Source of the DNA: an uncultured Oscillospiraceae bacterium
GTDB lineage: Bacteria; Bacillota; Clostridia; Oscillospirales; Ruminococcaceae
Assembly (NCBI GenBank): GCA_910584715.1
Contig: CAJUAN010000011.1
Coordinates: 1-64,000 of the forward strand
Length of the DNA stretch: 64,000 nt
Reading direction: 5' to 3'
Below, piece after piece: positions 1 through 9,210 of this stretch. Position numbers and translations under genes: made by a program. How positions within the stretch are numbered: the stretch's first letter is position 1; each line of letters opens with the position of its first letter. The notes under the pieces are model-generated. The model was not told the DNA's origin. It worked only from the letters and a program-made list of their open reading frames with translations, and made no database searches.

Positions 1-400
1 TGAGGAATGGCGAGAGCCATTCCGAGGGGGAGCGAACACGACCGCTCCCCCTTCTGACGATTTAAGCAAACTTTACTTTCAAAACAGTCCTGTGGACTGT
101 TTTGAACGAAGCAAACTATAGATGTTTAAATCTCGGCAAAAGTGGATTTAACCCAATCAACTTTTGTCCATTTAAAACATATCCACTTTCTGCTTATAGC
201 AGAGGATTGTTTTAAAGATTCATTTTGCTGCGTAACGAGGGGGACGCTCTCTATCGCAGAGCGTCCCCCTCTTGCGGCAAAGCCGCAATTCACCCCCTTG
301 CAGAGCTCTTGAACGATAGGGGATTTCGCGCTTTGCGAAGCGCGACAAGGGGCTCTGCCCCCTCGACCCCCGCAAGCTGTGCTCAGCTTGACCAGCTAAA
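1..400. repeat. Dense array of intergenic hairpins
   Basis: No convincing gene lies in 1-486. The stretch is packed with perfect inverted repeats: GGAATGGC/GCCATTCC with a GAGA loop (4-23), AGGGGGAGCG/CGCTCCCCCT (25-52), AAAACAGTCC/GGACTGTTTT (81-103), a 14-bp stem (237-250 with 258-271), TTGCGGC/GCCGCAA (272-288), TCGCGCTT/AAGCGCGA (326-345) and GGGGC/GCCCC (349-361). The first G+C-rich stems could be terminators for a gene to the left, but they lack long T tracts. The series looks like a non-coding palindromic element, or several nested ones. Mobility or function is inference only. A 60-codon ORF at 225-407 is made of these stems and is not credible as a gene. Confidence 0.6.
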
Positions 401-486
401 GTCCTGACGAAACAATATCATTAGTGCGTTAAACATAAATTTATATCATTAAAATTAATTCCCGCTATACGAAAGGAAGTCTCTTT

Positions 487-1113
487 ATGAACACGTTCAA
501 AATTGCCGCTCTCACTTTTGACGACGGCCCCAACACCGTCACCACTCCGCAGGTGCTTGACGTTCTTGAAAAGCACAATGTTACCGCCACTTTTTTCGTG
601 ATCGGAAACAACATTACCCTCGAAAGCGCAGAGGTCATGCGCCGCGCCGTAAAAATGGGGTGCGGGATAGAAAATCATTCCCGCACCCATTCGGATATGA
701 CCAAAATGTCCGCCGGGAAAATTTCGGCTGAAATAAGCTTTACCTCGGACGCGGTCGAAAAAGCCGTCGGCAGACGTCCCGAATTTTTCCGTCCTCCCTA
801 CATAGCCTATGATCAGCAGATGTTCGATACTGTTGATCTGACATTTATATGCGGCATAGGCGCGGACGACTGGAACGACGAAATATCCTCAGACGAGCGT
901 TACCGCCGCATTATGGAACAGGTCGGTGACGGTTCGGTAATACTGCTCCACGACATGGAGGGAAATTTCCGCACCGTTGAAGCCATTGACAGAATTATTC
1001 CCGCAATGAAAGCAGAGGGGTACGAGTTCGTTACCGTGTCGGAGCTGTTCGCCCGCAAAGGAATTGTACCGAAGAAAAACGTCATTTACACGAACGTATT
1101 TCAGGACAGATAA
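487..1113 (+). CDS. Polysaccharide deacetylase (NodB/CE4 family)
   Basis: A 208-residue protein that is almost entirely one NodB homology domain. It carries the metal-binding TFDDGP motif near residue 10, the second motif HSRTHSDM (HxxxH) near residue 60, RPPY near residue 98 and a C-terminal LLHD. Enzymes of this family remove acetyl groups from N-acetylglucosamine polymers such as peptidoglycan or chitin oligomers. No signal peptide or transmembrane segment is visible, so a cytoplasmic or unconventional location is likely and the substrate is uncertain. The start is supported by GAAAGGAAG eight bases upstream. The 3' end overlaps the convergent peptidase-like gene by 13 bp. Confidence 0.88.
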   Translation: MNTFKIAALTFDDGPNTVTTPQVLDVLEKHNVTATFFVIGNNITLESAEVMRRAVKMGCGIENHSRTHSDMTKMSAGKISAEISFTSDAVEKAVGRRPEFFRPPYIAYDQQMFDTVDLTFICGIGADDWNDEISSDERYRRIMEQVGDGSVILLHDMEGNFRTVEAIDRIIPAMKAEGYEFVTVSELFARKGIVPKKNVIYTNVFQDR

Positions 1114-1712
1114 TCTGCCGTGATTATCCCGCCGGTAAAGCCGAAACGTCTGCAAAGCTCCCGGCAGTCGGCGGTACCCTTTCCTCCCCATGAAGAAAAC
1201 GTAAGCGTCCCGCTTTCGGAAACGCCCGTAACGGTAATGTAGTGCCAGCTCATTTTACCCGACCGGACTTTTCCCGAGGCGGGGTATTTTATTTTATACG
1301 GCAGACCCTTAAAGGAAAATCCCACGCGGACGATAACGGGCGCGCCGCCGCTCAGAGAACGGAAAATAATCTCCTCAAGCTTCTTTCCGTTTTTCCCGCG
1401 GAGCTTCCACGCAGGGAAATATGTAAATTTTCTTCCGCTTTTTTCGGTGAGTATTTTGGCGAGCCTGCGGGGAAATATGCCGAGAAAATTTTTTCTGCCC
1501 TTATAGAAAGTTTCGTCCCGAAGCTTTTCCGCAAAGACCGCATACTCCGGAAAAGATATCTCTCCGCCGCTTTTCCCCGAAAGCCAGAGCAGCACGTCGC
1601 AGGCGGCGATCATTCCGCAGCCGCTTGACGAAACGGCTTTGCCGAACAGCTTCTGGTCGCCACCGTAAAGATATCCGCCGCCGGTATTTATTTTTAAGTA
1701 TTTAAGCTCCAA
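1101..1712 (-). CDS. C39-like cysteine peptidase domain protein
   Basis: 203 residues from a TTG start at 1712, chosen because AAAGGAGGG lies seven bases upstream; a longer open frame reaching into spoIIE has no support. The protein has a papain-like layout: a nucleophile candidate Cys in SSGCGMIAACD near residue 32 and a His in MSWHYITVTG near residue 160, followed by a conserved-looking S-W-G-G. This resembles the bacteriocin-processing/C39-like superfamily, which cleaves peptides or acts as a papain-like hydrolase. No signal peptide is evident. It is divergent from spoIIE, so a shared regulatory region is possible. The family call is moderately sure; the substrate is unknown. Confidence 0.6.
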   Translation of the reverse strand: MELKYLKINTGGGYLYGGDQKLFGKAVSSSGCGMIAACDVLLWLSGKSGGEISFPEYAVFAEKLRDETFYKGRKNFLGIFPRRLAKILTEKSGRKFTYFPAWKLRGKNGKKLEEIIFRSLSGGAPVIVRVGFSFKGLPYKIKYPASGKVRSGKMSWHYITVTGVSESGTLTFSSWGGKGTADCRELCRRFGFTGGIITADYLS

Positions 1713-1851
1713 AGCCGTCCCTCCTTTTACGGTAAGATTATAGCACATTTTTCTTATCGGTTCAACCGTAATTTTGCACCTAAATATGACAGAATATATT
1801 TGTTTGTCCGTGGTACAATTATTCCAAAAATCGGAAGGAATGTGACGGCAA

Positions 1852-4143
1852 ATGAAGTTAAAAGAGAAAAAAATACCCGCTTCCGCAGAGACGGAGCGCA
1901 TTTCAAAAGCGGCAGTAAATCCTGTTGCCGCGCTTTTTTTATCGGCGTTTTTCGGGTTTCTCGCCGCGGGCACAAGGCTCGGCGGAAACGGCGCGCCCCT
2001 CTGTACTGCCATAACGGCGGCTGTTCCGACATTCAGCGGCTTTGCGGCTTTTATAGGGGCTATGGCTTCGTTTTTTGCAGGCGGTACTTTTTCCGCCCAC
2101 ATTACCGAAATGATAGCCATGCCGGCGGTCATCTTTGCCAGAGCAATGCTGTCCTCCGTTTTCGGCAAAAGGATCGGTCCTGCGGCTTCGGCAGGACTTG
2201 CGGCGGCGGGGTACATAATATGCGGTCTTGCCGCTTCTATGGCGTACAAAATAACAGCGGCTCTGATACTGGCGATAATTTTCCGGGGCGCGGTATGCGG
2301 CGCGGCGGCGTACTTTTTCGCAAAACTTCTTGCAGCGGCTGAGGACGGTTCTGTATTTGCTTCGGAAACAAAGATCGCTCTTGCCGCGGTGTATGTTCTT
2401 GCGGTATGTATGCTTGGAGGGATAGGCTTCGGAGCCTTTAACGCAGGCAGGATCGCGGGCTCGTTTGTCATTCTGGCGGCCGCGTTCAGGTACGGATTTG
2501 CAGGCGGTGCAGCGGTCGGAGCGATGTCGGCGTTTGCGTTCGGGACAATAGCGCCCTCCATGACCTCCACGGCGGCGGTAGCCGTCTGCGCGGGAACGGC
2601 GGCGGGATATGTTTCCGGAAAAAGCAAGCTTTCCTCCGCGGCTGCTTTTCTGGGAACTGTTTTTGCGGGAGCGCTGATATACGGTATGCCCTCCGATTCC
2701 GCAAAACTCATCGCGGACGCGACCGTAGCTGCGGCAGCATTTTACGTCGTACCGGAAAAGCTGTACAGCAGGCCTTTCGGCAGGACGTCCGCGCCCGTTT
2801 CCGCCGCTGCCGTTCAGACCTCGGACAAACTTAAATTCGCTGCGGCGGCTGTTGCGGACGTTCGGGAAAGCTTTTCAAAAGCCGCCGAAGTGCTTGAAAG
2901 AGGAGACTTTGAGAACGATATTTCCATGTCGGTATGCGGAAAGGTATGCACCGCATGCAGGAACGGAGCGTTCTGCGGGGACAGTCCCGAACACCGAACG
3001 GAAGCGTTTTTCCGTCCCGCCGAGGACATTCTTAAAAAGAAAGGCTTTATTACGGAAAGGGAGCTTCCCGATACTTTAGATCACTGCCCGCGCCGTCCCG
3101 CGCTTGCCGAGGCTTTCAACGAAATGTACAGGCTGACCCGAATGGAAAAGCGTTCGGGCGACCTGAACGGCAGCATGAGAGAGCTTACTCTTGAGCAGCT
3201 CTCCGAAACAGAGGATATGCTGAGATATCTGGGCGGCGGCTCGGAAACTTTCCTTTCCTGCGACGAAAACCTTTCGGAAAGGTTCTGCGCGGTACTTAAA
3301 GAATACGGCGCCAAAAAGCCCTCGGCGGCGGCGCTTTTCGACAGCGGAGGCAGGCTGTACGCCGAATGCTTTTACAGCGGACGGCTTTCGGAAAAGCCCG
3401 AGACCGTAGCGGAGCGTTTCTGCGAGATATCCGACAGAGAGCTTGACAAGCCTTTATCCGTTACGCTTGACGGAATAACGCACCTGAGCTTTCACGAGAT
3501 CACGGTTTACGAAGCAGAGATAGGCAGAGCGGGAGTAAGCGGCAGGGAAAAGATAAGCGGCGATTCGGACGCGGTGTTCCGCGACGGCTCGGGAAACCTG
3601 TGCGTGCTTATCTCCGACGGAATGGGCAGCGGCGTGAGAGCGGCTGTGGAAAGCCGTATGACGGTGTCCGTAATGACAAGAATGATACGCGCGGGACTGG
3701 GTTCGGACGCGGCGGTAAGAATGCTCAACGGGCTGCTGATAACCAAGTCACCCGAAGAAATTTTTGCAACGGCGGATCTCCTGAAAATAAATCTTTTCAC
3801 CGGAAAAGCGGAGCTTGTCAAGCTCGGGGCGGCGCAGACCTTTATCAAGACCCACGGTACGGTCAAAACCGTCGAGAGCCGCACCACCCCCTTGGGTATT
3901 GTGGGGAGCTGCGAGATAGACAAGCGTACGGCGCTGCTTTCGGACGGAGACGAAGTGGTGATGATAACTGACGGAATATGCGAAGAGTGCTTCCCGCGGG
4001 TGCGGGAGCTTATGCTGAGTCTTGGGGTCACGGCTCAGGACTGCGCCGAAAGGATAGTCGCCGAGGCGGAAAAGGGAAAAGAGGACGACCCCTCCAGACA
4101 GGACGATAAGACCGTATATGTTGTTAAAATCCACAAAATATGA
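1852..4143 (+). CDS. spoIIE: Stage II sporulation protein E, PP2C phosphatase
   Basis: 763 residues (the Bacillus protein is about 827). The N-terminal ~300 residues are a string of hydrophobic Ala/Gly-rich membrane segments. A central regulatory region follows with a Cys-rich patch (CGKVCTACRNGAFCG, about residues 364-378). The C-terminal ~190 residues are a PP2C-type domain with the metal-binding motifs LISDGMGSG and MITDGICEE. In endospore formers SpoIIE sits at the polar septum and dephosphorylates the anti-anti-sigma factor SpoIIAA to activate sigma-F in the forespore. The weak GGAAGG ribosome binding site is 14 bases from the ATG. Its presence argues for a sporulating or recently sporulating lineage. 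The gene stands alone, upstream of the glycogen operon. Confidence 0.9.
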   Translation: MKLKEKKIPASAETERISKAAVNPVAALFLSAFFGFLAAGTRLGGNGAPLCTAITAAVPTFSGFAAFIGAMASFFAGGTFSAHITEMIAMPAVIFARAMLSSVFGKRIGPAASAGLAAAGYIICGLAASMAYKITAALILAIIFRGAVCGAAAYFFAKLLAAAEDGSVFASETKIALAAVYVLAVCMLGGIGFGAFNAGRIAGSFVILAAAFRYGFAGGAAVGAMSAFAFGTIAPSMTSTAAVAVCAGTAAGYVSGKSKLSSAAAFLGTVFAGALIYGMPSDSAKLIADATVAAAAFYVVPEKLYSRPFGRTSAPVSAAAVQTSDKLKFAAAAVADVRESFSKAAEVLERGDFENDISMSVCGKVCTACRNGAFCGDSPEHRTEAFFRPAEDILKKKGFITERELPDTLDHCPRRPALAEAFNEMYRLTRMEKRSGDLNGSMRELTLEQLSETEDMLRYLGGGSETFLSCDENLSERFCAVLKEYGAKKPSAAALFDSGGRLYAECFYSGRLSEKPETVAERFCEISDRELDKPLSVTLDGITHLSFHEITVYEAEIGRAGVSGREKISGDSDAVFRDGSGNLCVLISDGMGSGVRAAVESRMTVSVMTRMIRAGLGSDAAVRMLNGLLITKSPEEIFATADLLKINLFTGKAELVKLGAAQTFIKTHGTVKTVESRTTPLGIVGSCEIDKRTALLSDGDEVVMITDGICEECFPRVRELMLSLGVTAQDCAERIVAEAEKGKEDDPSRQDDKTVYVVKIHKI

Positions 4144-4260
4144 CCTGCAAAGCTTCCGCTTCGGTTGTTGATTTTTCACATTTTTAATGTTATTTTATTC
4201 CATTAATTGAAATTTAATACAGAAAATGGCTTTTATATCCTTACTATCAGCTGAAATTAT

Positions 4261-4273
4261 GTGCAATTTGCAC
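4261..4273. promoter_or_regulatory. Palindromic operator candidate upstream of glg operon
   Basis: GTGCAA-T-TTGCAC is a perfect 6-1-6 palindrome. A TATAAT box lies eight bases further on (4282-4287), although no good -35 partner is seen for it. Such a site could bind a dimeric regulator of the glycogen operon. This is inference from position and symmetry only. Confidence 0.35.
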
Positions 4274-4322
4274 CAATTTAGTATAATTTTTACATCAATG
4301 TTATAAAAATTTACTAAAAGGC

Positions 4323-4351
4323 TTGCTTTTTGATACATAATCTGTTAAAAT
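4323..4351 (+). promoter_or_regulatory. Predicted promoter of glgBCDA
   Basis: TTGCTT (4323-4328), a 17-bp spacer and TAAAAT (4346-4351) form a good housekeeping promoter. Transcription would begin near 4358 and leave a leader of about 170 nucleotides before glgB. The rest of 4144-4322 is AT-rich with no gene. Confidence 0.6.
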
Positions 4352-4450
4352 ATAAACATAAAGAAGCATGACCGTGGCATAATGTCCGCTGTATCGGAAA
4401 CGACAGGACTTATCGCGGTTTTTCGGCGCGGAATATCGTTTTCCGCATGG

Positions 4451-4512
4451 GTCAAAGGGGGCTCCGCCCCGCGGAGTTTGTTAAATTACGGGGCAGCGGA
4501 ATTTTGCCCCTT
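4451..4512 (+). promoter_or_regulatory. Structured leader in front of glgB
   Basis: Two G+C-rich stems precede the glgB ribosome binding site. GGGGC-tcc-GCCCC and CTCCGC-ccc-GCGGAG overlap, so they are mutually exclusive. A second stem, GGGGCA/TGCCCC, closes six bases before GAAGGAG. This could be an attenuator, or a remnant of the palindromic element type seen at 349-361. No known riboswitch class is recognised. Confidence 0.35.
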
Positions 4513-4530
4513 ATTGAAGGAGCTTTTGAT

Positions 4531-6615
4531 ATGGCAAAAAATGGCAAAACATTTGCGGAGGGCTATGAATTTCCCCTCCATGTCTTTCACGAAGGTACCA
4601 ACTATACCGCGTATGATTTCTTCGGCGCCCACAAAGGCAAAAAGGACGGAAAGGACGGCGTGTTCTTCCGGGTATGGGCTCCCCATGCAAAATCCGTTTC
4701 GATCGTCGGCGATTTCAACAGCTGGGACCGCAGCAAGAATCCCATGGAACAGCTCGCAGATCCTACAGTTTGGGAAATATTTCTGCCGAACGTGGAGCAG
4801 TATTTTGCATATAAGTACAGCGTTGAGACCGCTCACAGAAGCATTGTGATGAAAGCCGACCCGTTCGGCACGCACATGGAGACCCGCCCCAATACCGCCA
4901 CAAAATATTTTGATATAAGCGGCTATAAGTGGGGGGACGAAAAGTGGTTCAAGGAAAGGGATTCCAAGAATATCTACCGCAGTCCCATGAATATTTACGA
5001 GGCTCATCTGGGCTCCTGGAGGACTTATGAAAACGGCGAGCCTTTCAGCTACGTTAAATTTGCCGAGGAGATGATACCCTATCTTCAGGATATGGGGTAT
5101 ACTCACCTTGAGCTTATGCCTTTGGCGGAGTACCCCTTTGACGGCTCATGGGGCTATCAGATAATCGGTTATTACGCTCCCACGTCGCGGTACGGCACTC
5201 CCGACGACATGATGAAAATGGTGGATATGTTCCATCAGGCGGGGATCGGAGTTATCCTTGACTGGGTGCCCGCCCACTTCCCCAAGGACGCCGCGGGACT
5301 TTTCGAGTTTGACGGCGACTGCTGCTACGAGTACAGCGACCCCCTCAAAAAGGAGCACGCTTCGTGGGGTACGAGAGTGTTCGATTTCGGCAAGCCCGAA
5401 GTGCAGTCTTTCCTTATCTCAAACGCCGTTTACTGGCTGGAGAAGTTCCATATAGACGGTCTGCGCGTTGACGCGGTGGCTTCTATGCTGTACCTTGACT
5501 ACGACCGCAGAGAGTGGCGTCCCAACAAGGACGGCGGCAACGAGAACTATGAGGCGATAGAGTTCCTGAGAAAGCTTAACACAGCCGTTTTCGGCAGGTG
5601 CGGAAATATACTTATGATCGCGGAGGAATCAACCGCGTGGCCGCTGGTAACAAAGCCCGCGGACGTTGGCGGTCTGGGCTTCAACTTCAAGTGGAACATG
5701 GGCTGGATGAACGATATGATGGACTACATGAAAATGGATCCGATCTTCCGTGCAAACAACCACGGAAAGCTTACGTTCTCGTTCTTCTACAGCTTCAGCG
5801 AAAACTATATTCTTCCCATTTCCCACGACGAGGTGGTGCACGGAAAGGCTTCGCTGTTCAACAAGATGAGCGGCAGGAGCATGGAGGAAAAATTTGCTTC
5901 CCTGCGCGCTTTCCTTGGGTATATGTTCGCGCACCCCGGCAAAAAGCTGAACTTTATGGGAAGCGAGTTCGCCCAGGTGATCGAGTGGAACTTCAAGCAG
6001 GGTCTGGACTGGCTGCTGCTTGATTACGACAACCATAAAAAAATACAGGATTTTAGCAGGGATCTTAACAAATTCTATCTCAGCGCTTCTCCGCTGTGGG
6101 AGAACGACGAGTCCTGGGAGGGCTTCTCCTGGATATGCCACGACGACTATATGCAGAGCGTTATATCGTTCAGGCGCATAGACAGAAACGGCAAGGAAAT
6201 AGTGGCGGTATGCAACTTTGTTCCCGTCGCGCGGGACGGTTACCGCATAGGCGTTCCCTACGAGGGCGTATACGAGCAGGCTTTCTCCAGCGACGACGTG
6301 AAGTACGGCGGAACCGGTCTTGTCCAGAACGGAAAGCTTAAAACCGAGGACTATGCTATGCACGGCTACGAGCAGTCCATAGTTATGGATATACCCGCAA
6401 TGAGCGTGATGTATTTCACGGTTACGCCCAAGAAAAAGCGTACCGAAAAAGCTAAAACGGATAAAACGGACGCGAACGCGTCTGCCGATAAAACAAAATC
6501 AACCGCAAAGGAGGCGAAGACCCAAACAGCAGCCAAGTCTTCAAAGCCTGCGGCAAAGAAGCCGGCGGGCAGGACGGGAAAATCGGGAAAAACAGCTCCC
6601 AAAAGCAAAAAATAA
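4531..6615 (+). CDS. glgB: 1,4-alpha-glucan branching enzyme GlgB
   Basis: 694 residues from the ATG that follows GAAGGAG; an in-frame extension to 4447 lacks a ribosome binding site. An N-terminal CBM48-like domain ([13 protein letters not shown]) leads into a GH13 barrel. The expected catalytic residues are the Asp nucleophile in [10 protein letters not shown] (about D314), the Glu acid in [10 protein letters not shown] (about E365) and the Asp in ISHDEVVHG (about D433). The enzyme makes alpha-1,6 branches in glycogen. The last ~60 residues are unusual: a Lys/Ala/Thr-rich, probably disordered tail after VMYFTVTP, not part of standard GlgB. It is the first gene of glgBCDA. Confidence 0.95.
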   Translation: MAKNGKTFAEGYEFPLHVFHEGTNYTAYDFFGAHKGKKDGKDGVFFRVWAPHAKSVSIVGDFNSWDRSKNPMEQLADPTVWEIFLPNVEQYFAYKYSVETAHRSIVMKADPFGTHMETRPNTATKYFDISGYKWGDEKWFKERDSKNIYRSPMNIYEAHLGSWRTYENGEPFSYVKFAEEMIPYLQDMGYTHLELMPLAEYPFDGSWGYQIIGYYAPTSRYGTPDDMMKMVDMFHQAGIGVILDWVPAHFPKDAAGLFEFDGDCCYEYSDPLKKEHASWGTRVFDFGKPEVQSFLISNAVYWLEKFHIDGLRVDAVASMLYLDYDRREWRPNKDGGNENYEAIEFLRKLNTAVFGRCGNILMIAEESTAWPLVTKPADVGGLGFNFKWNMGWMNDMMDYMKMDPIFRANNHGKLTFSFFYSFSENYILPISHDEVVHGKASLFNKMSGRSMEEKFASLRAFLGYMFAHPGKKLNFMGSEFAQVIEWNFKQGLDWLLLDYDNHKKIQDFSRDLNKFYLSASPLWENDESWEGFSWICHDDYMQSVISFRRIDRNGKEIVAVCNFVPVARDGYRIGVPYEGVYEQAFSSDDVKYGGTGLVQNGKLKTEDYAMHGYEQSIVMDIPAMSVMYFTVTPKKKRTEKAKTDKTDANASADKTKSTAKEAKTQTAAKSSKPAAKKPAGRTGKSGKTAPKSKK

Positions 6616-6647
6616 TCCCAACATGAAACATGAGGAGGATATAACTA

Positions 6648-7853
6648 ATGTATACAACTAAGAAAGAATGCGTTGCGATGCTGCTTGCGGGCGGTCAGGG
6701 AAGCCGTCTGTACGCTCTTACCCACGACATGGCAAAGCCTGCCGTTCCCTACGGAGGAAAATACCGCATTATTGACTTCCCCCTTTCAAACTGCGTAAAT
6801 TCGGGTATTGACACCGTAGGCGTACTTACCCAGTACCAGCCTCTGGTACTCAACGACTATATCGGCAACGGTCAGCCCTGGGATCTTGACAAGCAGTACG
6901 GCGGAGCGCACTGTCTGCCTCCTTACCAGACAGCTCTGGGCGCTGAGTGGTACAAGGGCACCGCAAACGCTATCTATCAGAATATAGCTTTTGTTGACCG
7001 TTACGCTCCCGAATATGTTATAATTCTTTCGGGCGACCATATCTATAAAATGGACTACAACAAAATGCTGGACTTCCACAAGGCTAAGAACGCCGACGCG
7101 ACTATCGCCGTTCTGGACGTTCCCAAGGAGGAAGCTTCCCGTTTCGGAATCATGATAACCGACGATAACGACAATATCGTGGACTTTGAGGAAAAGCCCA
7201 AGAATCCCCGCTCCACGCTGGCTTCAATGGGTATCTACATCTTCACTTGGAGCAAGCTGAAGCAGTACCTCATCGACAACGAGAACAACCCCGAGGAGGA
7301 CAAGGACTTCGGAAAGGCTATCATTCCCAATATGCTCAAGGCTAACGAGAAAATGGTCGCCTACACCTTCGACGGCTACTGGAAGGACGTTGGTACCCTC
7401 GATTCCCTCTGGGAAGCAAACATGGATCTCCTGAACCCCAATATCCCCATAGACCTTTACGACCCCGACTGGAAGATGTACTCCAGGAACCCGATCATGC
7501 CTCCCCAGTATATCGGTGCGGACGCTGTTATCGAGAACTCCATGGTGACGGACGGCTGCTCCGTTAACGGAACGGTTGACTTCTCCATTCTGTTCGAGGG
7601 AGTTACCGTTGAGTCGGGAGCTACGGTTACGGACTCCATTATCATGCCGGGCTCCGTTATCAAGTCGGGAGCTATCGTTGAATACGCTATCGTCGGCGAG
7701 AACTGCGTTGTCGAAGCGGGAGCCCAAATAGGCGCAAGACCCGAGACTATCGAGAACCGCGACGACTGGGGCATTGCCGTAGTGGGACACAACATCACCA
7801 TTTCCGCGGACGCAAAGGTTCTTCCAAAGCAGATAATTTCCGAAAACATCTGA
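6648..7853 (+). CDS. glgC: Glucose-1-phosphate adenylyltransferase GlgC
   Basis: 401 residues, the usual length. The nucleotidyltransferase domain starts with [13 protein letters not shown] and continues with [19 protein letters not shown]; the C-terminal third carries the hexapeptide-repeat left-handed beta-helix ([21 protein letters not shown] and similar). It makes ADP-glucose from glucose-1-phosphate and ATP, the committed step of bacterial glycogen synthesis. The start is supported by GAGGAGG. It lies 32 bp after glgB and upstream of glgD, its usual partner subunit in Firmicutes. Confidence 0.96.
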   Translation: MYTTKKECVAMLLAGGQGSRLYALTHDMAKPAVPYGGKYRIIDFPLSNCVNSGIDTVGVLTQYQPLVLNDYIGNGQPWDLDKQYGGAHCLPPYQTALGAEWYKGTANAIYQNIAFVDRYAPEYVIILSGDHIYKMDYNKMLDFHKAKNADATIAVLDVPKEEASRFGIMITDDNDNIVDFEEKPKNPRSTLASMGIYIFTWSKLKQYLIDNENNPEEDKDFGKAIIPNMLKANEKMVAYTFDGYWKDVGTLDSLWEANMDLLNPNIPIDLYDPDWKMYSRNPIMPPQYIGADAVIENSMVTDGCSVNGTVDFSILFEGVTVESGATVTDSIIMPGSVIKSGAIVEYAIVGENCVVEAGAQIGARPETIENRDDWGIAVVGHNITISADAKVLPKQIISENI

Positions 7854-7920
7854 TCCCGGACGCGTATTTTCCCCGAACAAAATCATAAACGGTTTGCAGA
7901 GCCGTTTTAAACATTAGGTG

Positions 7921-7960
7921 AAAGGAGTTATGCTCCCGTTCGGGAGCATGGAAAATAATT
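7921..7960 (+). promoter_or_regulatory. Ribosome binding site separated from glgD start by a hairpin
   Basis: AAAGGAG (7921-7927) is the only strong Shine-Dalgarno sequence near glgD, yet it lies 33 bases from the ATG. In between is a perfect 8-bp hairpin, ATGCTCCC-GTTC-GGGAGCAT (7930-7949). Folding the hairpin reduces the effective spacing to about 13 bases. An overlapping reading frame begins at 7918 but is not homologous to GlgD. Confidence 0.55.
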
Positions 7961-9085
7961 ATGAGCAGCAACAGAAGTGTTTTAGGTTTGATTTTCTCAA
8001 ATATGCACGACAGCACGATTCCCGATCTGACCAAGGAAAGAACTATGGGTTCTGTGCTTTTCGGCGGACGCTACCGCCTGATCGACTTCCCGCTCTCCAA
8101 TATGGTCAACAGCGGTATCGACGAGGTGGGCGTTATAACAAAATCCAATTACCAGTCCCTGCTTGACCACCTTGGAAGCGGCAGAGAATGGGATCTGGCA
8201 AGAAAGATCGGCGGTCTCCACCTGCTTCCGCCTTTCAGCCACGTTCAGAGCGGTATGTACCGCGGCAGACTTGAGGCTCTCTACGGCGTGTGGAACTTCA
8301 TCAAGACCTCCAACGCCGACTATGTGGTGCTGTCCGACTGCGACGCGGTAACAAGCATCGACTTCTCGAAGGTAGTCGATTACCACATCGAGAACGGTGC
8401 GGACATCACAGCGGTCTATGCAAAGGACGTTATCACCTCCGAACAGGCGCAGAACGCCACGGTGTTCAGCATAAACGACGACGGCAGGGTTGTGGACGTT
8501 CTCCTGAATCCTCACATAAGCGGAGCCTGCAACATCTCCCTGAATATGTTTATCCTGTCAAAGGAATTCCTTAAAAATATCGTCCTCGAAGCGGCTTCAA
8601 AGAGCCTGTACAGCTTTGAGCAGGCAATCTTGCAGGGCAGAACTCACGAGTACAAGATCATGGCGTACCGTCACGACGGCTTCTTCTGCAAGATCACGTC
8701 CATGGAAACTTTCTACAAGGCGAATATGTCCCTCTTGAACAGCGACAACCGCTCCAAGCTGTTCCCTGAAAACAGACCCGTTTATACCAAAGTACGCGAT
8801 AACCCGCCCACAAAATTCGGCATAGGAGCAAGCGTTAAAAACTCCCTTATCGGCGACGGCTGTATTATCGAGGGTACCGTTGAAAACTGCGTGCTCTTCC
8901 GCGGAGTAAAGGTAGGCAAGGGCGCGGTAGTTAAGAATTCTATCCTTATGCAGGATACCTCTATCGGCGCAAAGTGCGATATCAATAACGTTATTACCGA
9001 TAAAAACGTTAAGATCAGCGATATGAGAATGCTCACCGGCTCTCAGAATTACCCGCTGTTCTTAGGCAAGGGCGCGGTTATTTAG
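7961..9085 (+). CDS. glgD: Glucose-1-phosphate adenylyltransferase subunit GlgD
   Basis: 374 residues and clearly a GlgC paralogue. GGRYRLIDFPLSNMVNSGI matches the nucleotidyltransferase core, while the N-terminal glycine-rich substrate loop of GlgC (GGQGSR) is replaced by LIFSNMHDS, as expected for the GlgD type. The C-terminal beta-helix repeats are present. In Firmicutes GlgD forms a hetero-oligomer with GlgC and modulates its activity. The start was chosen from the conserved N-terminus (MSSNRSVLGLIFSNMHDS). It follows glgC by 107 bp with an unusual hairpin between ribosome binding site and start. Confidence 0.95.
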   Translation: MSSNRSVLGLIFSNMHDSTIPDLTKERTMGSVLFGGRYRLIDFPLSNMVNSGIDEVGVITKSNYQSLLDHLGSGREWDLARKIGGLHLLPPFSHVQSGMYRGRLEALYGVWNFIKTSNADYVVLSDCDAVTSIDFSKVVDYHIENGADITAVYAKDVITSEQAQNATVFSINDDGRVVDVLLNPHISGACNISLNMFILSKEFLKNIVLEAASKSLYSFEQAILQGRTHEYKIMAYRHDGFFCKITSMETFYKANMSLLNSDNRSKLFPENRPVYTKVRDNPPTKFGIGASVKNSLIGDGCIIEGTVENCVLFRGVKVGKGAVVKNSILMQDTSIGAKCDINNVITDKNVKISDMRMLTGSQNYPLFLGKGAVI

Positions 9086-9210
9086 AGAATAGAAGACAGA
9101 GGATAGATGATAGACTGAGCTCTTGATCCGATATACGGATCCTTACCGCTTACTTATTATCCCTTACCTCTAAATATCTAACTTCTAATCAGGAAAGGAC
9201 TTGTTAAGCT

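Noticed and set aside
1787..1812. Possible Spo0A boxes upstream of spoIIE
   Set aside because: TTTGTCCGT and ATGACAGAA are only partial matches to the TTTGTCRAA-type consensus; not strong enough to annotate.
1713..2711. Long upstream extension of the C39-like gene, running antisense through spoIIE
   Set aside because: Low-complexity Ala/Pro-rich translation of the opposite strand of spoIIE; the TTG at 1712 has an excellent ribosome binding site.
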